Below are positions 18,931 to 28,183 of a DNA stretch of 64,000 nucleotides, piece by piece (positions within the stretch are counted from its first letter, which is position 1; every line of letters starts with the position of its first letter). Origin of the DNA: UBA10365 sp041441915 (lineage in GTDB: Bacteria; Pseudomonadota; Alphaproteobacteria; Rhodobacterales; Rhodobacteraceae); contig JASDRS010000006.1 of NCBI GenBank assembly GCA_041441915.1, positions 157,391 to 221,390 on the forward strand, given 5' to 3'. The notes beneath the pieces were generated by a model. It saw only the letters and a program-made list of their open reading frames with translations, did not search any database and was not told the DNA's origin. Made by a program: the position numbers and the translations under genes.

Positions 18931-19728
18931 TTAAGACTTAGGGTGGCGCGAGAACACCTCGGCAGCCAGTTTTCGGTAGGCTTCGCTACCTTTGGAGTGC
19001 GGATCGTAGGTGAGCACGGATTGCGCAAAAGATGGGGCCTCACTGACACGAACATTGCGTGGTATTACGGCCTGAAAAACCAATTCACCCAATGTTTGGC
19101 GTGCATCATTTTCAACAAGTTGGGACAAGCGATTGCGGCTATCATACATGGTCATGACTACGCCTTCGATGCGTAAATCCTCGTTTCCATTTTGGCGCAC
19201 CTCGCGGATGGTCAGCATCAGCTGGGACAGACCTTCAAGCGCGAAAAACTCGCACTGCAGCGGCACAAGGACAGAGTGGGCAGCGATCATCGCATTAAGC
19301 GTTAAAAGGCTAAGGGATGGGGGACAATCTATAAGCACATAATCAAAGTTAAACCCATCAAGATCAGGGCTACGCAAAGCTTTTTTTAGAATAGTGCTTC
19401 GATTTTTACTCGTTGCCATATCAATATCTGCTGAAGACAGGTCTGAATTGGCGGGGCAAAGATAAAGGTTTTCAAACTGCGTTTCAATAACCACTTCAGC
19501 CACCGACAACTGGTCTATCAAAAGATCATAGGTTGTGGCCTTACGATTTATAGGTTCAACTCCAAGGCCGGTTGACGCATTTCCCTGAGGATCGAGATCA
19601 ACCAGAAGAACACGAGCGCCCAGTTCGGTAAGCCCCGCAGCAAGATTGATTGATGTTGTGGTTTTTCCCACGCCACCCTTTTGATTGGTGATAGCAATAA
19701 TGTGCGGCTTTTTAATCACATTAGGCAT
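18931..19728 (-). CDS. parA: Chromosome partitioning ATPase ParA
   Basis: Walker-type ATPase of 265 residues that drives segregation of ParB-parS complexes on the nucleoid. The deviant Walker A is NQKGGVGKTTTSINLA near the N-terminus, the Walker A' region is LLVDLDPQGNAS and Walker B is VLIDCPPSLS. It overlaps the rsmG stop by eight bases and precedes parB, the standard rsmG-parA-parB order near alphaproteobacterial origins. Together with the parS sites and the DnaA-box cluster at 25.4-25.8 kb it marks the origin-proximal region. Confidence 0.96.
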   Translation of the reverse strand: MPNVIKKPHIIAITNQKGGVGKTTTSINLAAGLTELGARVLLVDLDPQGNASTGLGVEPINRKATTYDLLIDQLSVAEVVIETQFENLYLCPANSDLSSADIDMATSKNRSTILKKALRSPDLDGFNFDYVLIDCPPSLSLLTLNAMIAAHSVLVPLQCEFFALEGLSQLMLTIREVRQNGNEDLRIEGVVMTMYDSRNRLSQLVENDARQTLGELVFQAVIPRNVRVSEAPSFAQSVLTYDPHSKGSEAYRKLAAEVFSRHPKS

Positions 19729-20344
19729 TAGCTATATCTTTCAATATTAATATCACTGCTCTTGGGTCGGTAACACTTTTCTTTATGGCGGCTTGGAAGC
19801 GCCACTTCAATTGCGCTGCACTTATTTCTTGTGTATAAGTGACTCCTTTGGGAAAAAGAGCCGTGCCGCCCTTAATTAAGTGACGGTCCGCAAAACCACA
19901 AAGATTTCCAAGCGGTGCCAGCGCTCGCGCTGAGAGCGCCTGAGCATTAAGTGGTTCAACAGTTTCGATCCGTTCTGACAAGACCCTTGTGTTCAAATCG
20001 AGCTCTCGGCTTGCTTGACGCAAAAATGTGGCTTTCCGGTGATCTGATTCTACCAGCGTTACCATCAGATCGGGCCGAAGTTCGGCGCTAATAGCGGCAA
20101 CAACAAGGCCCGGAAAACCACCACCGCTGCCAAGATCTACCCATTTTAACGTGTTTTCTGGTGCCAAATTATATATTTGCGCCGAATCTAAAATATGTCT
20201 GGTCCAGCCGTCTTCCAAGCTGTTACGCGACACAAGATTTATCTTAGCGTTCCATTTGACCATCAGCGCCAAAAGCACCTCTAGCCTTTTGGTTGTTTCA
20301 CGTGAAACATTCAGCCCACAAGACTGAAAAAGATCTAGATGCAC
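19721..20344 (-). CDS. rsmG: 16S rRNA (guanine527-N7)-methyltransferase RsmG
   Basis: S-adenosylmethionine-dependent methyltransferase that modifies G527 of 16S rRNA (GidB). 207 residues; the SAM-binding loop is WVDLGSGGGFPG and the conserved NVSRETTKRLE occurs near the N-terminus. Those NVSRET codons contain a perfect parS sequence (20294-20309), so the gene carries a centromere site within its coding sequence. The start is GTG at 20344, directly after the mnmG stop codon. It overlaps parA at the other end. Confidence 0.95.
   Translation of the reverse strand: MHLDLFQSCGLNVSRETTKRLEVLLALMVKWNAKINLVSRNSLEDGWTRHILDSAQIYNLAPENTLKWVDLGSGGGFPGLVVAAISAELRPDLMVTLVESDHRKATFLRQASRELDLNTRVLSERIETVEPLNAQALSARALAPLGNLCGFADRHLIKGGTALFPKGVTYTQEISAAQLKWRFQAAIKKSVTDPRAVILILKDIANA
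20294..20309. promoter_or_regulatory. parS centromere site 1
   Basis: Perfect 16-base palindrome TGTTTCACGTGAAACA, identical to the widely conserved bacterial parS sequence bound by ParB. It lies inside the rsmG coding sequence, encoding part of the NVSRET motif, about 5.1 kb from the proposed origin. Confidence 0.95.
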
Positions 20345-22216
20345 TTAAACAACCTTCTTCTTGGTTTCGCGCTTAAGCCGCGCGAGGATAAGCGTCAGAG
20401 CTGCGGGCGTCATTCCCTCCATCTTACCTGCCTGCGCTAAATTTTCAGGCCGTGCCTTGATGAGCTTCGACTTAAGCTCAGACGAAAGGCCCGGTAAGTC
20501 GTGATACTCAAATTCAATCGGTATCGCATGGCCTTCGTCGCGCTTAAGCGCGTCCACATCATCAAGCTGGCGTTGGGTATATTGTGCATAAAGTGCGTCA
20601 CACCAGATTTGATGCTTAATATCCGCGCCAAGCACAGAAAACTCTGGGCATTGCGCCGCAATTACCTCGAGCGGTGCATCAGGAAAAGACAAAAGGCCAA
20701 AGGCTGAGCGGCGAACGCCGTCCTGGCTTATTTTTATTCCCAGCGCCCTGATCGCGTTTGGTGTAAAAGTCTTAGCTTCCAGCGCGCTCCTGCCCCTAGC
20801 TATGTGCTCCCCTTTTCGAGTGAAAGCTTTACGGCGGCTTTCCGACACACATCCGAGTGTTATCGCTGCCGGGGTTAGCCGCTGATCCGCATTGTCCGCT
20901 CGAAGCGTCAAGCGAAACTCAGCGCGCGATGTGAACATTCGGTAGGGCTCTGTAACACCGCGGGTAATCAAGTCATCAACCATTACGCCAATATAGCTTT
21001 CAGACCGACTAAAGAAGTGGAATTCCCTACCCTGAGCCAGAAGTGAAGCATTGATGCCCGCAACAAGTCCTTGAGCGGCAGCCTCTTCGTATCCAGTGGT
21101 GCCGTTAATCTGACCAGCGAAGAATAGTCCAGGAACGGCCTTAACTTCCAGCGCCGCGCTCAGGCCGCGTGGATCGAAAAAGTCATACTCGATTGCATAC
21201 CCAGGCTGTAAAATCTTAGCCCGTTCAAGACCGAGCATAGAATGCACATAATCTTCCTGCACAGCCTCCGGTAAAGATGTTGATATTCCGTTGGGGTAAA
21301 TCGTATCGTCGTCGAGGCCTTCAGGCTCCAAAAAAACCTGGTGTTCATTTTTCTCAGCAAAGCGCACAACTTTATCTTCTATCGACGGACAATATCGTGG
21401 CCCAACACCCTCGATATGGCCTCCATACATAGCTGATTTTTCAAGATTATCACGAACGATGCTATGGGTCTTTTCATTAGTCTGGGTAATACCGCAGGAA
21501 ATCTGCCGCGCCTTTGGGGCCGTATTCAAAAATGAAAATACAACGGGATTTTCGTCACCAGGCTGCATAGTCAACACAGACCAGTCTATGGTCTTGCCAT
21601 CAAGCCTGGGTGGCGTTCCAGTTTTCAATCTTCCTCTACCTAAGTCTAATGAGGCTAACCGATCAGCCAACCTGATCGAGGGTGCGTCATCCATCCGTCC
21701 ACCAGATTTGGATATATCTCCTATATGAATAATCCCGTTTAAAAATGTGCCAGAGGTAAGGATAACAGCCTTTCCACGCAGACATATACCGTCGGCCATA
21801 TCCACACCAACAACACGCTTTCCCTGCATCTGCAGATCAACTGCTTCACCCTCAATAATAGTTAGGTTTTCTTGTCCTGCCATAAATCCTTGAATCGCTA
21901 ATCGATAAAGCTTCCGGTCCGCCTGCGTTCTGGGGCCCTGCACGGCCGGGCCTTTGCGTCGATTAAGCAAACGAAACTGTATTCCCGCCTCATCCGCGGC
22001 ACGTGCCATAACTCCATCCATGGCGTCGATTTCACGCACCAGGTGGCCCTTGCCCAAACCCCCGATAGCGGGGTTACAAGACATGACTCCAATAGATGCG
22101 CGCGACATAGTCAGAAGCGCCGTAGCAGCGCCCATCCGCGCCGCAGCCGCTGCCGCCTCGGCGCCAGCGTGGCCGCCCCCGATTACAATGACGTCAAAAT
22201 GTTTCACGTGAAACAA
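20345..22216 (-). CDS. mnmG: tRNA uridine-5-carboxymethylaminomethyl modification enzyme MnmG (GidA)
   Basis: FAD enzyme that works with MnmE to make cmnm5U at the wobble position of certain tRNAs. 623 residues. The dinucleotide-binding motif [12 protein letters not shown] is at the N-terminus, with [20 protein letters not shown] and [12 protein letters not shown] as family blocks. The N-terminus MFHVKHFDV begins with a TTG codon at 22216 whose surroundings are a perfect parS (22200-22215), an arrangement I recall from other alphaproteobacteria. It starts four bases after the mnmE stop, so the two partner subunits are co-expressed. Confidence 0.96.
   Translation of the reverse strand: MFHVKHFDVIVIGGGHAGAEAAAAAARMGAATALLTMSRASIGVMSCNPAIGGLGKGHLVREIDAMDGVMARAADEAGIQFRLLNRRKGPAVQGPRTQADRKLYRLAIQGFMAGQENLTIIEGEAVDLQMQGKRVVGVDMADGICLRGKAVILTSGTFLNGIIHIGDISKSGGRMDDAPSIRLADRLASLDLGRGRLKTGTPPRLDGKTIDWSVLTMQPGDENPVVFSFLNTAPKARQISCGITQTNEKTHSIVRDNLEKSAMYGGHIEGVGPRYCPSIEDKVVRFAEKNEHQVFLEPEGLDDDTIYPNGISTSLPEAVQEDYVHSMLGLERAKILQPGYAIEYDFFDPRGLSAALEVKAVPGLFFAGQINGTTGYEEAAAQGLVAGINASLLAQGREFHFFSRSESYIGVMVDDLITRGVTEPYRMFTSRAEFRLTLRADNADQRLTPAAITLGCVSESRRKAFTRKGEHIARGRSALEAKTFTPNAIRALGIKISQDGVRRSAFGLLSFPDAPLEVIAAQCPEFSVLGADIKHQIWCDALYAQYTQRQLDDVDALKRDEGHAIPIEFEYHDLPGLSSELKSKLIKARPENLAQAGKMEGMTPAALTLILARLKRETKKKVV
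22200..22215. promoter_or_regulatory. parS centromere site 2
   Basis: Second perfect TGTTTCACGTGAAACA palindrome, placed on the first codons of mnmG so that ParB-bound DNA covers the gene start. It is 1.9 kb from the first site and about 3.2 kb from the proposed origin. Confidence 0.95.
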
Positions 22217-22219
22217 CCT

Positions 22220-23509
22220 TCATTTTCCAATGCAGAAACTGGCGAAGATTTCATCCAGTATCTGCTCTACATCGATTCTACCAACCAGTATGTCCAAGGC
22301 CGCAACAGCACACCGCAATTCCTCTGTGGCAATTTCAGTTCTGCCTAACCCATATTGCAGCTCGCTCAAAGCACTTTTCACATAATTAATAGCCTGTTCA
22401 ACCGCCAATCGATGGCGTTCGCGAATAAGCTGGCTGGCATTAGCCGTGCGCTCTTTCAACAAAGCCGCGATCTGCCCGGACAGCTCAGCCATTCCTGCGC
22501 CGGTTTTTGCCGATATTTGCAAACCTTGGGCTCTCTGCAGGTCGCACTTTGTCCAAACTGTAATGTCGCCTGCTTGCGCCTTAACAAAAGTTACCTCATC
22601 AACCCCGCCACAACGCAAAAAAAGCCGCAGATCCGCTGCGTTCGAGCGCGCAACGGCACGCTCAATCCCAATAGATTCTATAGGGTCAATCGTTTCTCGC
22701 AAACCCGCGGTATCCAAAAACGTCACCGCCATACCGTTAATATCCATCCGCACTTCAATTACATCGCGCGTAGTGCCGGCCAAATCAGACGTAATGGCCG
22801 CCTCGCGCCCAGCCAAAGCATTCAGTAGGGTCGACTTACCGACATTTGGGGCACCAATAATCGCAACTTCAAAGCCATCACGGATGCGTTCGGCAGCACG
22901 GCTGCCCTGCGCTTGGCTCTGCAAATCAGTTAGCAAATTAGACAAAAGATCACACGCTTCACGCGTTACATCAAGGGGGACATCTTCATCAGCGAAGTCA
23001 ATACTCGCGGCCAGCAGCGCCGCTGCCCTAATCAAGTCCCGCCTCCAAGTCTCGGCTCGACGACCAATCGCACCAGACAGTACCTTCAAAGCCTGTTTTC
23101 GTTGCGATTCAGTTTCTGCTTCAATTAAGTCCGCCAAACCTTCGACCTGCGCCAGATCTAAGCAACCATTTTCCAACGCTCGTCTGGTAAATTCACCGGC
23201 CCCAGCCAACCGCAAACCCTTTTGACTACCAAGCGCCGCCATTACCGCTTTAACCGTGGCTAAACTGCCATGAAGATGCAGCTCAACGCTTTCTTCTCCA
23301 GTATAGCTTGCACCTTTTTCAAAGACCAAAACTAGAGCCTGATCCAAAATCTCGTCCCTCCAGGTCAGGGTACGCAAGGCCGCAGCACGTGGCTTTGGCA
23401 CGCTTAGTGTCAGCGAGCGCAAGGCATCCCAAGCCCCAACGCCTGAAATGCGCACGATGGACACGCCAGCTTTGCCACGGGCACTCGCCAAGGCATAGAT
23501 CGTGTCCAT
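22220..23509 (-). CDS. mnmE: tRNA modification GTPase MnmE
   Basis: GTPase partner of MnmG in wobble uridine modification, 429 residues. The N-terminal formyl-tetrahydrofolate-binding domain starts [23 protein letters not shown]. The G domain has the P-loop [16 protein letters not shown] and the switch region [13 protein letters not shown], then [12 protein letters not shown] and a TKCD-type G4. The C-terminal CIGK ends the protein, the conserved CxGK motif with the essential cysteine. It lies 25 bases downstream of rho in the same orientation. Confidence 0.96.
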   Translation of the reverse strand: MDTIYALASARGKAGVSIVRISGVGAWDALRSLTLSVPKPRAAALRTLTWRDEILDQALVLVFEKGASYTGEESVELHLHGSLATVKAVMAALGSQKGLRLAGAGEFTRRALENGCLDLAQVEGLADLIEAETESQRKQALKVLSGAIGRRAETWRRDLIRAAALLAASIDFADEDVPLDVTREACDLLSNLLTDLQSQAQGSRAAERIRDGFEVAIIGAPNVGKSTLLNALAGREAAITSDLAGTTRDVIEVRMDINGMAVTFLDTAGLRETIDPIESIGIERAVARSNAADLRLFLRCGGVDEVTFVKAQAGDITVWTKCDLQRAQGLQISAKTGAGMAELSGQIAALLKERTANASQLIRERHRLAVEQAINYVKSALSELQYGLGRTEIATEELRCAVAALDILVGRIDVEQILDEIFASFCIGK

Positions 23510-23534
23510 TACATTAACCCTTTGATTTAACTGG

Positions 23535-24806
23535 TTAACTATTCATTGAATCGAAGAAATCTGTGTTAGATTTTGTTTGTTTGAGCTTGGTGATTAAGAA
23601 TTCAATAGCATCTGTCGTACCCATCGGATTCAGAATGCGGCGCAGAACATACGTTTTTTGCAAATCATTCTTGTCAACCAACAGGTCTTCCTTGCGAGTG
23701 CCTGATTTTAATATATCTATCGCGGGGAACACGCGTTTATCCGCGACCTTACGGTCAAGTACTATTTCCGAGTTACCAGTGCCTTTAAACTCTTCAAAAA
23801 TTACCTCGTCCATACGACTGCCTGTATCGATCAAAGCGGTGGCGATAATGGTTAAAGATCCGCCCTCTTCAATGTTACGCGCTGCGCCAAAAAACCGTTT
23901 GGGACGCTGTAATGCATTGGCATCAACACCGCCGGTCAAAACCTTACCTGATGATGGCACGACGGTATTAAAGGCTCGGCCCAAACGGGTGATTGAATCA
24001 AGCAAAATAACAACGTCTCGTTTATGCTCAACCAGACGCTTGGCTTTTTCGATCACCATCTCAGCCACTGCGACGTGACGTGTTGCTGGCTCGTCAAAGG
24101 TTGAAGACACCACTTCGCCTTTAACCGAGCGCTGCATATCTGTTACCTCTTCAGGACGCTCATCAATCAGCAAAACAATCAAATAACATTCCGGATGATT
24201 GGTGGCAATAGAATGGGCAATATTTTGAAGTAGAACGGTTTTCCCGGTGCGTGGCGGCGCAACGATCAATCCCCGTTGACCCTTACCGATTGGGGCTACT
24301 AGGTCAATTATCCGCGCAGAACGGTCTTTAAGCGACGGGTCTTCAACCTCCATATTAAAGCGATCATCGGGATAAAGTGGAGTTAAATTATCAAAATGTA
24401 CCTTGTAGCGCGCTTTTTCCGGATCAACAAAATTAATCAGCGTAACTTTTGTCATGCAAAAATAGCGCTCTGCTTCTTTTGGGGCAGCAATAACACCTTC
24501 TATCGTGTCACCAGTGCGCAGCGAAAACTGCCGTAATATTTCGGGTGAAACATAAATATCATCGGGCCCCGAAAGATAATTAGCCGATGGGGAGCGCAAA
24601 AATCCAAACCCATCTTGCAACACTTCTAAAACGCCGTCACCGCAAATTTCCCAGCCCTCTTCGGCATGTTCTTTCAATAGTGAAAACATCATTTCGCCCT
24701 TACGCATTGAGGGGGCGTTTTCGATTTCCCATTCATCTGCCATTGCTAGTAAATCAGCAGGTTTTTTAGCCTTAAGCTCAGCAAGGTTCAGACGCTTAAT
24801 AGTCAT
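23535..24806 (-). CDS. rho: Transcription termination factor Rho
   Basis: Hexameric RNA helicase/translocase of 423 residues that ends untranslated transcripts. The N-terminal RNA-binding domain contains [14 protein letters not shown], the primary-site motif. Walker A is [15 protein letters not shown], followed by the Q-loop/R-loop region [13 protein letters not shown] and [11 protein letters not shown]. It follows hemJ on the same strand. The 120-base leader before its ATG is AT-rich with a short hairpin (AGCCG/CGGCT around 24875-24886), too weak to call a terminator or attenuator. Confidence 0.97.
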   Translation of the reverse strand: MTIKRLNLAELKAKKPADLLAMADEWEIENAPSMRKGEMMFSLLKEHAEEGWEICGDGVLEVLQDGFGFLRSPSANYLSGPDDIYVSPEILRQFSLRTGDTIEGVIAAPKEAERYFCMTKVTLINFVDPEKARYKVHFDNLTPLYPDDRFNMEVEDPSLKDRSARIIDLVAPIGKGQRGLIVAPPRTGKTVLLQNIAHSIATNHPECYLIVLLIDERPEEVTDMQRSVKGEVVSSTFDEPATRHVAVAEMVIEKAKRLVEHKRDVVILLDSITRLGRAFNTVVPSSGKVLTGGVDANALQRPKRFFGAARNIEEGGSLTIIATALIDTGSRMDEVIFEEFKGTGNSEIVLDRKVADKRVFPAIDILKSGTRKEDLLVDKNDLQKTYVLRRILNPMGTTDAIEFLITKLKQTKSNTDFFDSMNS

Positions 24807-24926
24807 GGTAAAAAATTCCTAATAAACCCGTCTTTAAAATACGATGTAAAATTATAGAATGGGAGGTTAAAAGCCGAACGGCTATTAAAAGATTACCTAG
24901 AGAAAAATACTTTTAAAGTCAAGTTT

Positions 24927-25364
24927 TCAGAACTTAAAAATAACTGAAAAAACAATAATAATCATTAAAAAGGTCGGAACCTCATTAATGATACGGTATT
25001 GCTGGCCTGAAATATTATTTTTACCAATTACAAAGGATTTTAGCCTTTGACCAAGCCACATATGAAACACCGTCATCACAATAACACAGGCAGCTTTTAT
25101 CCATGGCCAAAATTCACTCCAATCAATCAAACCTGGCGTTACAACTAAACTAAGCCCGCAAATCCACGTTACCACCATAGCAGGGTTCATAATTAACTTT
25201 AGCAAGCGCCACTCCATGGTTTGAAAAATTTTGTCAGTCAGTGAACCTACACTTACCTGTTCGGCATGGTAGACAAATAAGCGGGGTAAATAAAGTAAAC
25301 CAGCCATCCACGCTATCACTGCCATTATGTGAAGCGCTTTCATCCATAAATATAAGTCAGCCAT
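24927..25364 (-). CDS. hemJ: Protoporphyrinogen IX oxidase HemJ (UPF0093 family)
   Basis: Small integral membrane protein of 145 residues with four predicted helices; the HemJ family oxidises protoporphyrinogen IX to protoporphyrin in bacteria lacking HemG or HemY. LYLWMKALHIMAVIAWMAGLL carries the conserved His in the first helix, and MEWRLLKLIMNPAM and the LRxIINEVPT-like end (YRIINEVPTFLM) are family signatures. GGAG precedes the ATG at 25364. It is the gene bordering the proposed origin on the left. In alphaproteobacteria with mapped origins the flank is often a heme gene (hemE in Caulobacter), which fits. Confidence 0.93.
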   Translation of the reverse strand: MADLYLWMKALHIMAVIAWMAGLLYLPRLFVYHAEQVSVGSLTDKIFQTMEWRLLKLIMNPAMVVTWICGLSLVVTPGLIDWSEFWPWIKAACVIVMTVFHMWLGQRLKSFVIGKNNISGQQYRIINEVPTFLMIIIVFSVIFKF

Positions 25365-25495
25365 ATTTTCTCCAAATCTTTACTACTTCTATATAAAATA
25401 ATATTTAAAAGAAATGTAGATGTAGGGCCTGTGGAAAACTGGATATCGTAATTAATCCCCAAACCTACAACAAGAGAGTAAAAGCTCCTAAGTTC

Positions 25496-25504
25496 TGTGG
25501 ATAA
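25496..25504 (-). promoter_or_regulatory. DnaA box, exact TTATCCACA
   Basis: Reads TGTGGATAA on the plus strand, the strict consensus 9-mer for DnaA on the minus strand. It is followed by a very AT-rich stretch to about 25570 that could be the unwinding element. Confidence 0.75.
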
Positions 25505-25595
25505 TTTTGTGATTAAAATAACAAAAAATAAACACTTAAATTAAGCTACTTATAAAATATTTATATGCTAAAATCTGTAAGTTTTTTGGGCTCTT

Positions 25596-25604
25596 TGTGC
25601 ATAA
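25596..25604 (-). promoter_or_regulatory. DnaA box, TTATGCACA
   Basis: Reads TGTGCATAA on the plus strand, an exact match to the TTATNCACA consensus. It is the inverted partner of the box at 25632-25640, 27 bases away. Confidence 0.65.
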
Positions 25605-25631
25605 AAACTTTATCCTCAAGATGAATTTATG

Positions 25632-25640
25632 TTATGCACA
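25632..25640 (+). promoter_or_regulatory. DnaA box, TTATGCACA
   Basis: Exact match to TTATNCACA on the plus strand, lying between the two arms of the TTTATCCTCA / TGAGGATAAA inverted repeat. Confidence 0.65.
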
Positions 25641-25760
25641 TGAGGATAAAAAGCCACAATCTTCATAGAACTGATCTGATTTACCCCAAGCGCCAAACCT
25701 GACTTACTTTACCCCATATCTTGGAAAAACTGTCACTTACTTACCCACAAGGTTCGGACC

Positions 25761-26354
25761 ATGAATATTATCCTCGCCTCAACATCAAAAACCCGTGCCG
25801 CACTTTTTTCGGCAGCAAACATTACGGTTGATACTATGCCCCCGCGGGTAGATGAAACCACCATGTTAGAAACTCTTATTCAAGAAAAAGCCAAGCATCA
25901 TGACATCGCAGATATTTTAGCGGATATGAAAGCACGCGAGGTTGCTGTGAAAAACCCTGACGCCGTCGTGATCGGCTGCGATCAAGTTCTAGAATGCAAC
26001 GATCGCATATTTTCAAAAGCACCTAACATTGAAACGGCACGCGATGATCTTAACCAGCTTCGCGGACAAACGCATCGGCTTTTTTCGGCGGTTGTTATTT
26101 ATCAAAAAGCCAAGCCAATTTGGCGCCATATGGGTAAAGCTAGCCTAACTATGCGACCCTTTTCTGATAAATGGCGCGATGATTATCTAGCACGCAATTG
26201 GCAATACTGCCAATATTCGGTGGGATCTTACCAAATAGAGGCTGAGGGCATGCGTCTGTTTTCTAAAATCGATGGTGATCATTTCACTATTTTGGGAATA
26301 CCCATGCTCCCAGTTTTAACCTATTTGGGCGATCAAGGGTTTATTTCAACATGA
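25761..26354 (+). CDS. maf: Maf family nucleotide pyrophosphatase
   Basis: Nucleoside triphosphate pyrophosphatase of 197 residues, related to Maf/YhdE/YceF proteins that hydrolyse modified or non-canonical nucleotides and affect septation. The conserved start IILASTSKTRAALF (usually LASxSPRR) and VDETTM match; the catalytic-base region VIGCDQVLE, with its Asp, is present. Start ATG 25761. The usual next gene in this cluster as I recall, aroE, is missing: the stop overlaps coaE directly by four bases. It is the first gene to the right of the proposed origin and is read co-directionally with the fork. Confidence 0.92.
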   Translation: MNIILASTSKTRAALFSAANITVDTMPPRVDETTMLETLIQEKAKHHDIADILADMKAREVAVKNPDAVVIGCDQVLECNDRIFSKAPNIETARDDLNQLRGQTHRLFSAVVIYQKAKPIWRHMGKASLTMRPFSDKWRDDYLARNWQYCQYSVGSYQIEAEGMRLFSKIDGDHFTILGIPMLPVLTYLGDQGFIST

Positions 26355-26941
26355 GCGCATTTAAACTTGGCTTGACGGGCTCCATCGGAATGGGGAAAAC
26401 CACCACAGCCGCGCTCTTTGCCAAGCATGGCGGCCTGACTTGGTGCGCTGATGCGGCCGTCCATCGTCTTTACGGGCTAGGCGGGGCAGCGGTAGAGTCG
26501 ATATCGCTCCTCGTGCCGTCTGCTCTGCAAAATGGCATTATAGATCGCGCAATTCTTAAGTCAGCTATTGCGTCTGACGTGGCGCTTTTGTCTAAAATCG
26601 AAGCTATAATTCATCCACTTGTTGCAAAAGATCGCGCAGCCTTTTTGATTCAGCATCAAACAGGCCTTCTGGTGTTCGACGTGCCACTGCTTTTTGAGAC
26701 TGGGGTTGATAAAATGATGGATGCTGTCGTGGTCGTCACGTCTCCCCCAGCGGTACAGCGTCAAAGGGTATTGGCGCGTGGCACTATGACTGGCGCTGAT
26801 CTGGATCTGATTTTGGCACATCAAATGTCTGATGTTGAAAAACAAAATTTGGCAGACTATGTTATTAAAACTGACACATTAGGGCAGGCTGAGCAGCTAG
26901 TTCTTCAAATAATTAAAAGCCCAAGATTTAAAAATGCGTGA
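26351..26941 (+). CDS. coaE: Dephospho-CoA kinase CoaE
   Basis: Last enzyme of coenzyme A synthesis, phosphorylating the 3'-hydroxyl of dephospho-CoA. 196 residues; the P-loop is [16 protein letters not shown] at the N-terminus, then [11 protein letters not shown] and the lid motif [12 protein letters not shown]. The start overlaps maf (ATGA at 26351-26354) and the end overlaps dnaQ by eight bases, so maf-coaE-dnaQ form a compact operon. Normal in length and motifs. Confidence 0.95.
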   Translation: MSAFKLGLTGSIGMGKTTTAALFAKHGGLTWCADAAVHRLYGLGGAAVESISLLVPSALQNGIIDRAILKSAIASDVALLSKIEAIIHPLVAKDRAAFLIQHQTGLLVFDVPLLFETGVDKMMDAVVVVTSPPAVQRQRVLARGTMTGADLDLILAHQMSDVEKQNLADYVIKTDTLGQAEQLVLQIIKSPRFKNA

Positions 26942-27635
26942 AATCGTTCTTGACACAGAAACCACTGGATTTGAACCTGCGTCTGGCGACCGGATAGTAG
27001 AAATTGGCGCGATTGAACTGATAAACCATATGCCTACAGGCCAAACCTATCACCAATATATCAATCCCGAACGGCCAATGCCTAAAGCTGCCTATGACGT
27101 GCATGGTTTGGGGGATGATTTCTTGCGCGATAAACCTGTTTTTGCCAAAATTGCTGAAGACTTTTTGGCCTTTATCGCAAACGCGCCCTTAGTTATTCAC
27201 AACGCTTCGTTTGACATGAAGTTTTTAAATGCCGAACTGGTCGGCATCGGCCTTCCCGCGCTACCTATGTCAAGATCTATTGATACTGTCCACATGGCAA
27301 GAAAAAAATTTCCAGGTTCGCCAGCCTCACTTGACGCTTTGTGCCGCCGCTTTGGTGTTGATAATGCTTCCCGCCAAAAGCACGGGGCACTTTTAGACAG
27401 TGAAATTTTAGCCGAAGTGTATCTAGAACTAATAGGAGGCCGCCAGCCCGACCTCGTTTTGGCGAGCGCACAAAAAATGCCTGAAGGAAGTCAGGCCTCA
27501 CAGGAAGACTGGCGCCCTCACACTCGACCGAAGCCACTGCCGCCACTTCTAAGTAATGGAGAACACGAAGCCCACAAAGCCTTTGTTGCCCAAATGGGTG
27601 TTGTTGCGATATGGACTAAATTCGCCCAAAACTGA
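26934..27635 (+). CDS. dnaQ: DNA polymerase III epsilon subunit (3'-5' exonuclease)
   Basis: Proofreading exonuclease of the replicative polymerase, 233 residues. Exo I is [11 protein letters not shown] with metal ligands Asp7 and Glu9; Exo II is [14 protein letters not shown]; Exo III epsilon is [17 protein letters not shown], with the catalytic His and Asp. A short hinge then leads to the C-terminal tail that binds the alpha subunit. Its stop lies two bases from the stop of the convergent secB. Confidence 0.95.
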   Translation: MREIVLDTETTGFEPASGDRIVEIGAIELINHMPTGQTYHQYINPERPMPKAAYDVHGLGDDFLRDKPVFAKIAEDFLAFIANAPLVIHNASFDMKFLNAELVGIGLPALPMSRSIDTVHMARKKFPGSPASLDALCRRFGVDNASRQKHGALLDSEILAEVYLELIGGRQPDLVLASAQKMPEGSQASQEDWRPHTRPKPLPPLLSNGEHEAHKAFVAQMGVVAIWTKFAQN

Positions 27636-27637
27636 TT

Positions 27638-28129
27638 TTAAATGGTAGGCTTATTGTCAGTACTCTGGGCTGCGCGCAAAGCCAATTGCTCGCGGTAAAC
27701 CGCCACAAAATCGATCGTTTCCAGATTAACCCCCTCAAACCCGCCGTCCCTGGTGATATCTGAAACTATGCGGCGAACAAAAGGAAACACAAATTTGGGG
27801 CATTCAATCAGCAAAAAAGGGTGCAACTGTTCTTCCGGCACGCCCTCCACATGGAAAATGCTCCCATATTCCATCTCTAACAAAAATAATACATCACCAT
27901 TGCTCTTGTTTGTTGACGAAACGCTGTATTTTGAAATCAGCTCATATTGATTTTCGCTGGCGTGCTTATTGACATCAAGGGCCACAGCCACCTTCAACTC
28001 TGGTACGATTTCTATTTCTGCCACGCCCTTTTGTGCCACGATATTTTCAAAAGACATGTCCCGAACAAATTGAGCTAGGGCCTTCATTTTGACCTGTGCG
28101 ACAGCGGCTTTGGTCTCTTTCTTCGTCAT
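27638..28129 (-). CDS. secB: Protein-export chaperone SecB
   Basis: Tetrameric cytosolic chaperone that keeps Sec substrates unfolded and passes them to SecA. From ATG 28129 it has 163 residues, typical for alphaproteobacteria; an upstream extension to 28171 adds 14 residues unlike the family. Recognisable are FVRDMSFENI near the start, EIVPELKVAVALDVN and the CPKFVFPFVRRIVSDITRDGGF block, which is the core SecB signature. It is convergent with dnaQ and divergent arrangement continues with fxsA upstream on the same strand. Confidence 0.94.
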   Translation of the reverse strand: MTKKETKAAVAQVKMKALAQFVRDMSFENIVAQKGVAEIEIVPELKVAVALDVNKHASENQYELISKYSVSSTNKSNGDVLFLLEMEYGSIFHVEGVPEEQLHPFLLIECPKFVFPFVRRIVSDITRDGGFEGVNLETIDFVAVYREQLALRAAQSTDNKPTI

Positions 28130-28183
28130 TTTTTTTCTTTCCCTGCAACGTTTGGGCGCGTTTACCACCAAAGGAGTAAAGCC

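Larger units (their letters stand above)
25365..25760. other. Candidate chromosomal replication origin (oriC)
   Basis: A 396-base gap between divergent hemJ and maf. It is markedly AT-rich in 25390-25420 and 25500-25570. It contains three exact DnaA boxes of the TTATNCACA type (25496-25504 minus, 25596-25604 minus, 25632-25640 plus) and near matches at 25430-25438 (TGTGGAAAA), 25610-25618 (TTATCCTCA) and 25741-25749 (TTACCCACA). A 10-base inverted repeat TTTATCCTCA / TGAGGATAAA (25609-25618 and 25641-25650) brackets one box. Genes point away on both sides and two parS sites are within 5.5 kb. The heme-gene/maf flank matches the origin position known from Caulobacter and Rickettsia. This is inference from motifs, not a mapped origin. 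Confidence 0.8.

Noticed and set aside
22446..23225. Long plus-strand open frame (259 codons) opposite mnmE
   Set aside because: Antisense shadow of a well-conserved gene, with codon content typical of the reverse strand.
23563..24078. Plus-strand open frame opposite rho
   Set aside because: Antisense shadow; rho is fully conserved in the other frame.
24875..24890. Attenuator before rho
   Set aside because: Only a short stem with a broken T-run; too weak to support.
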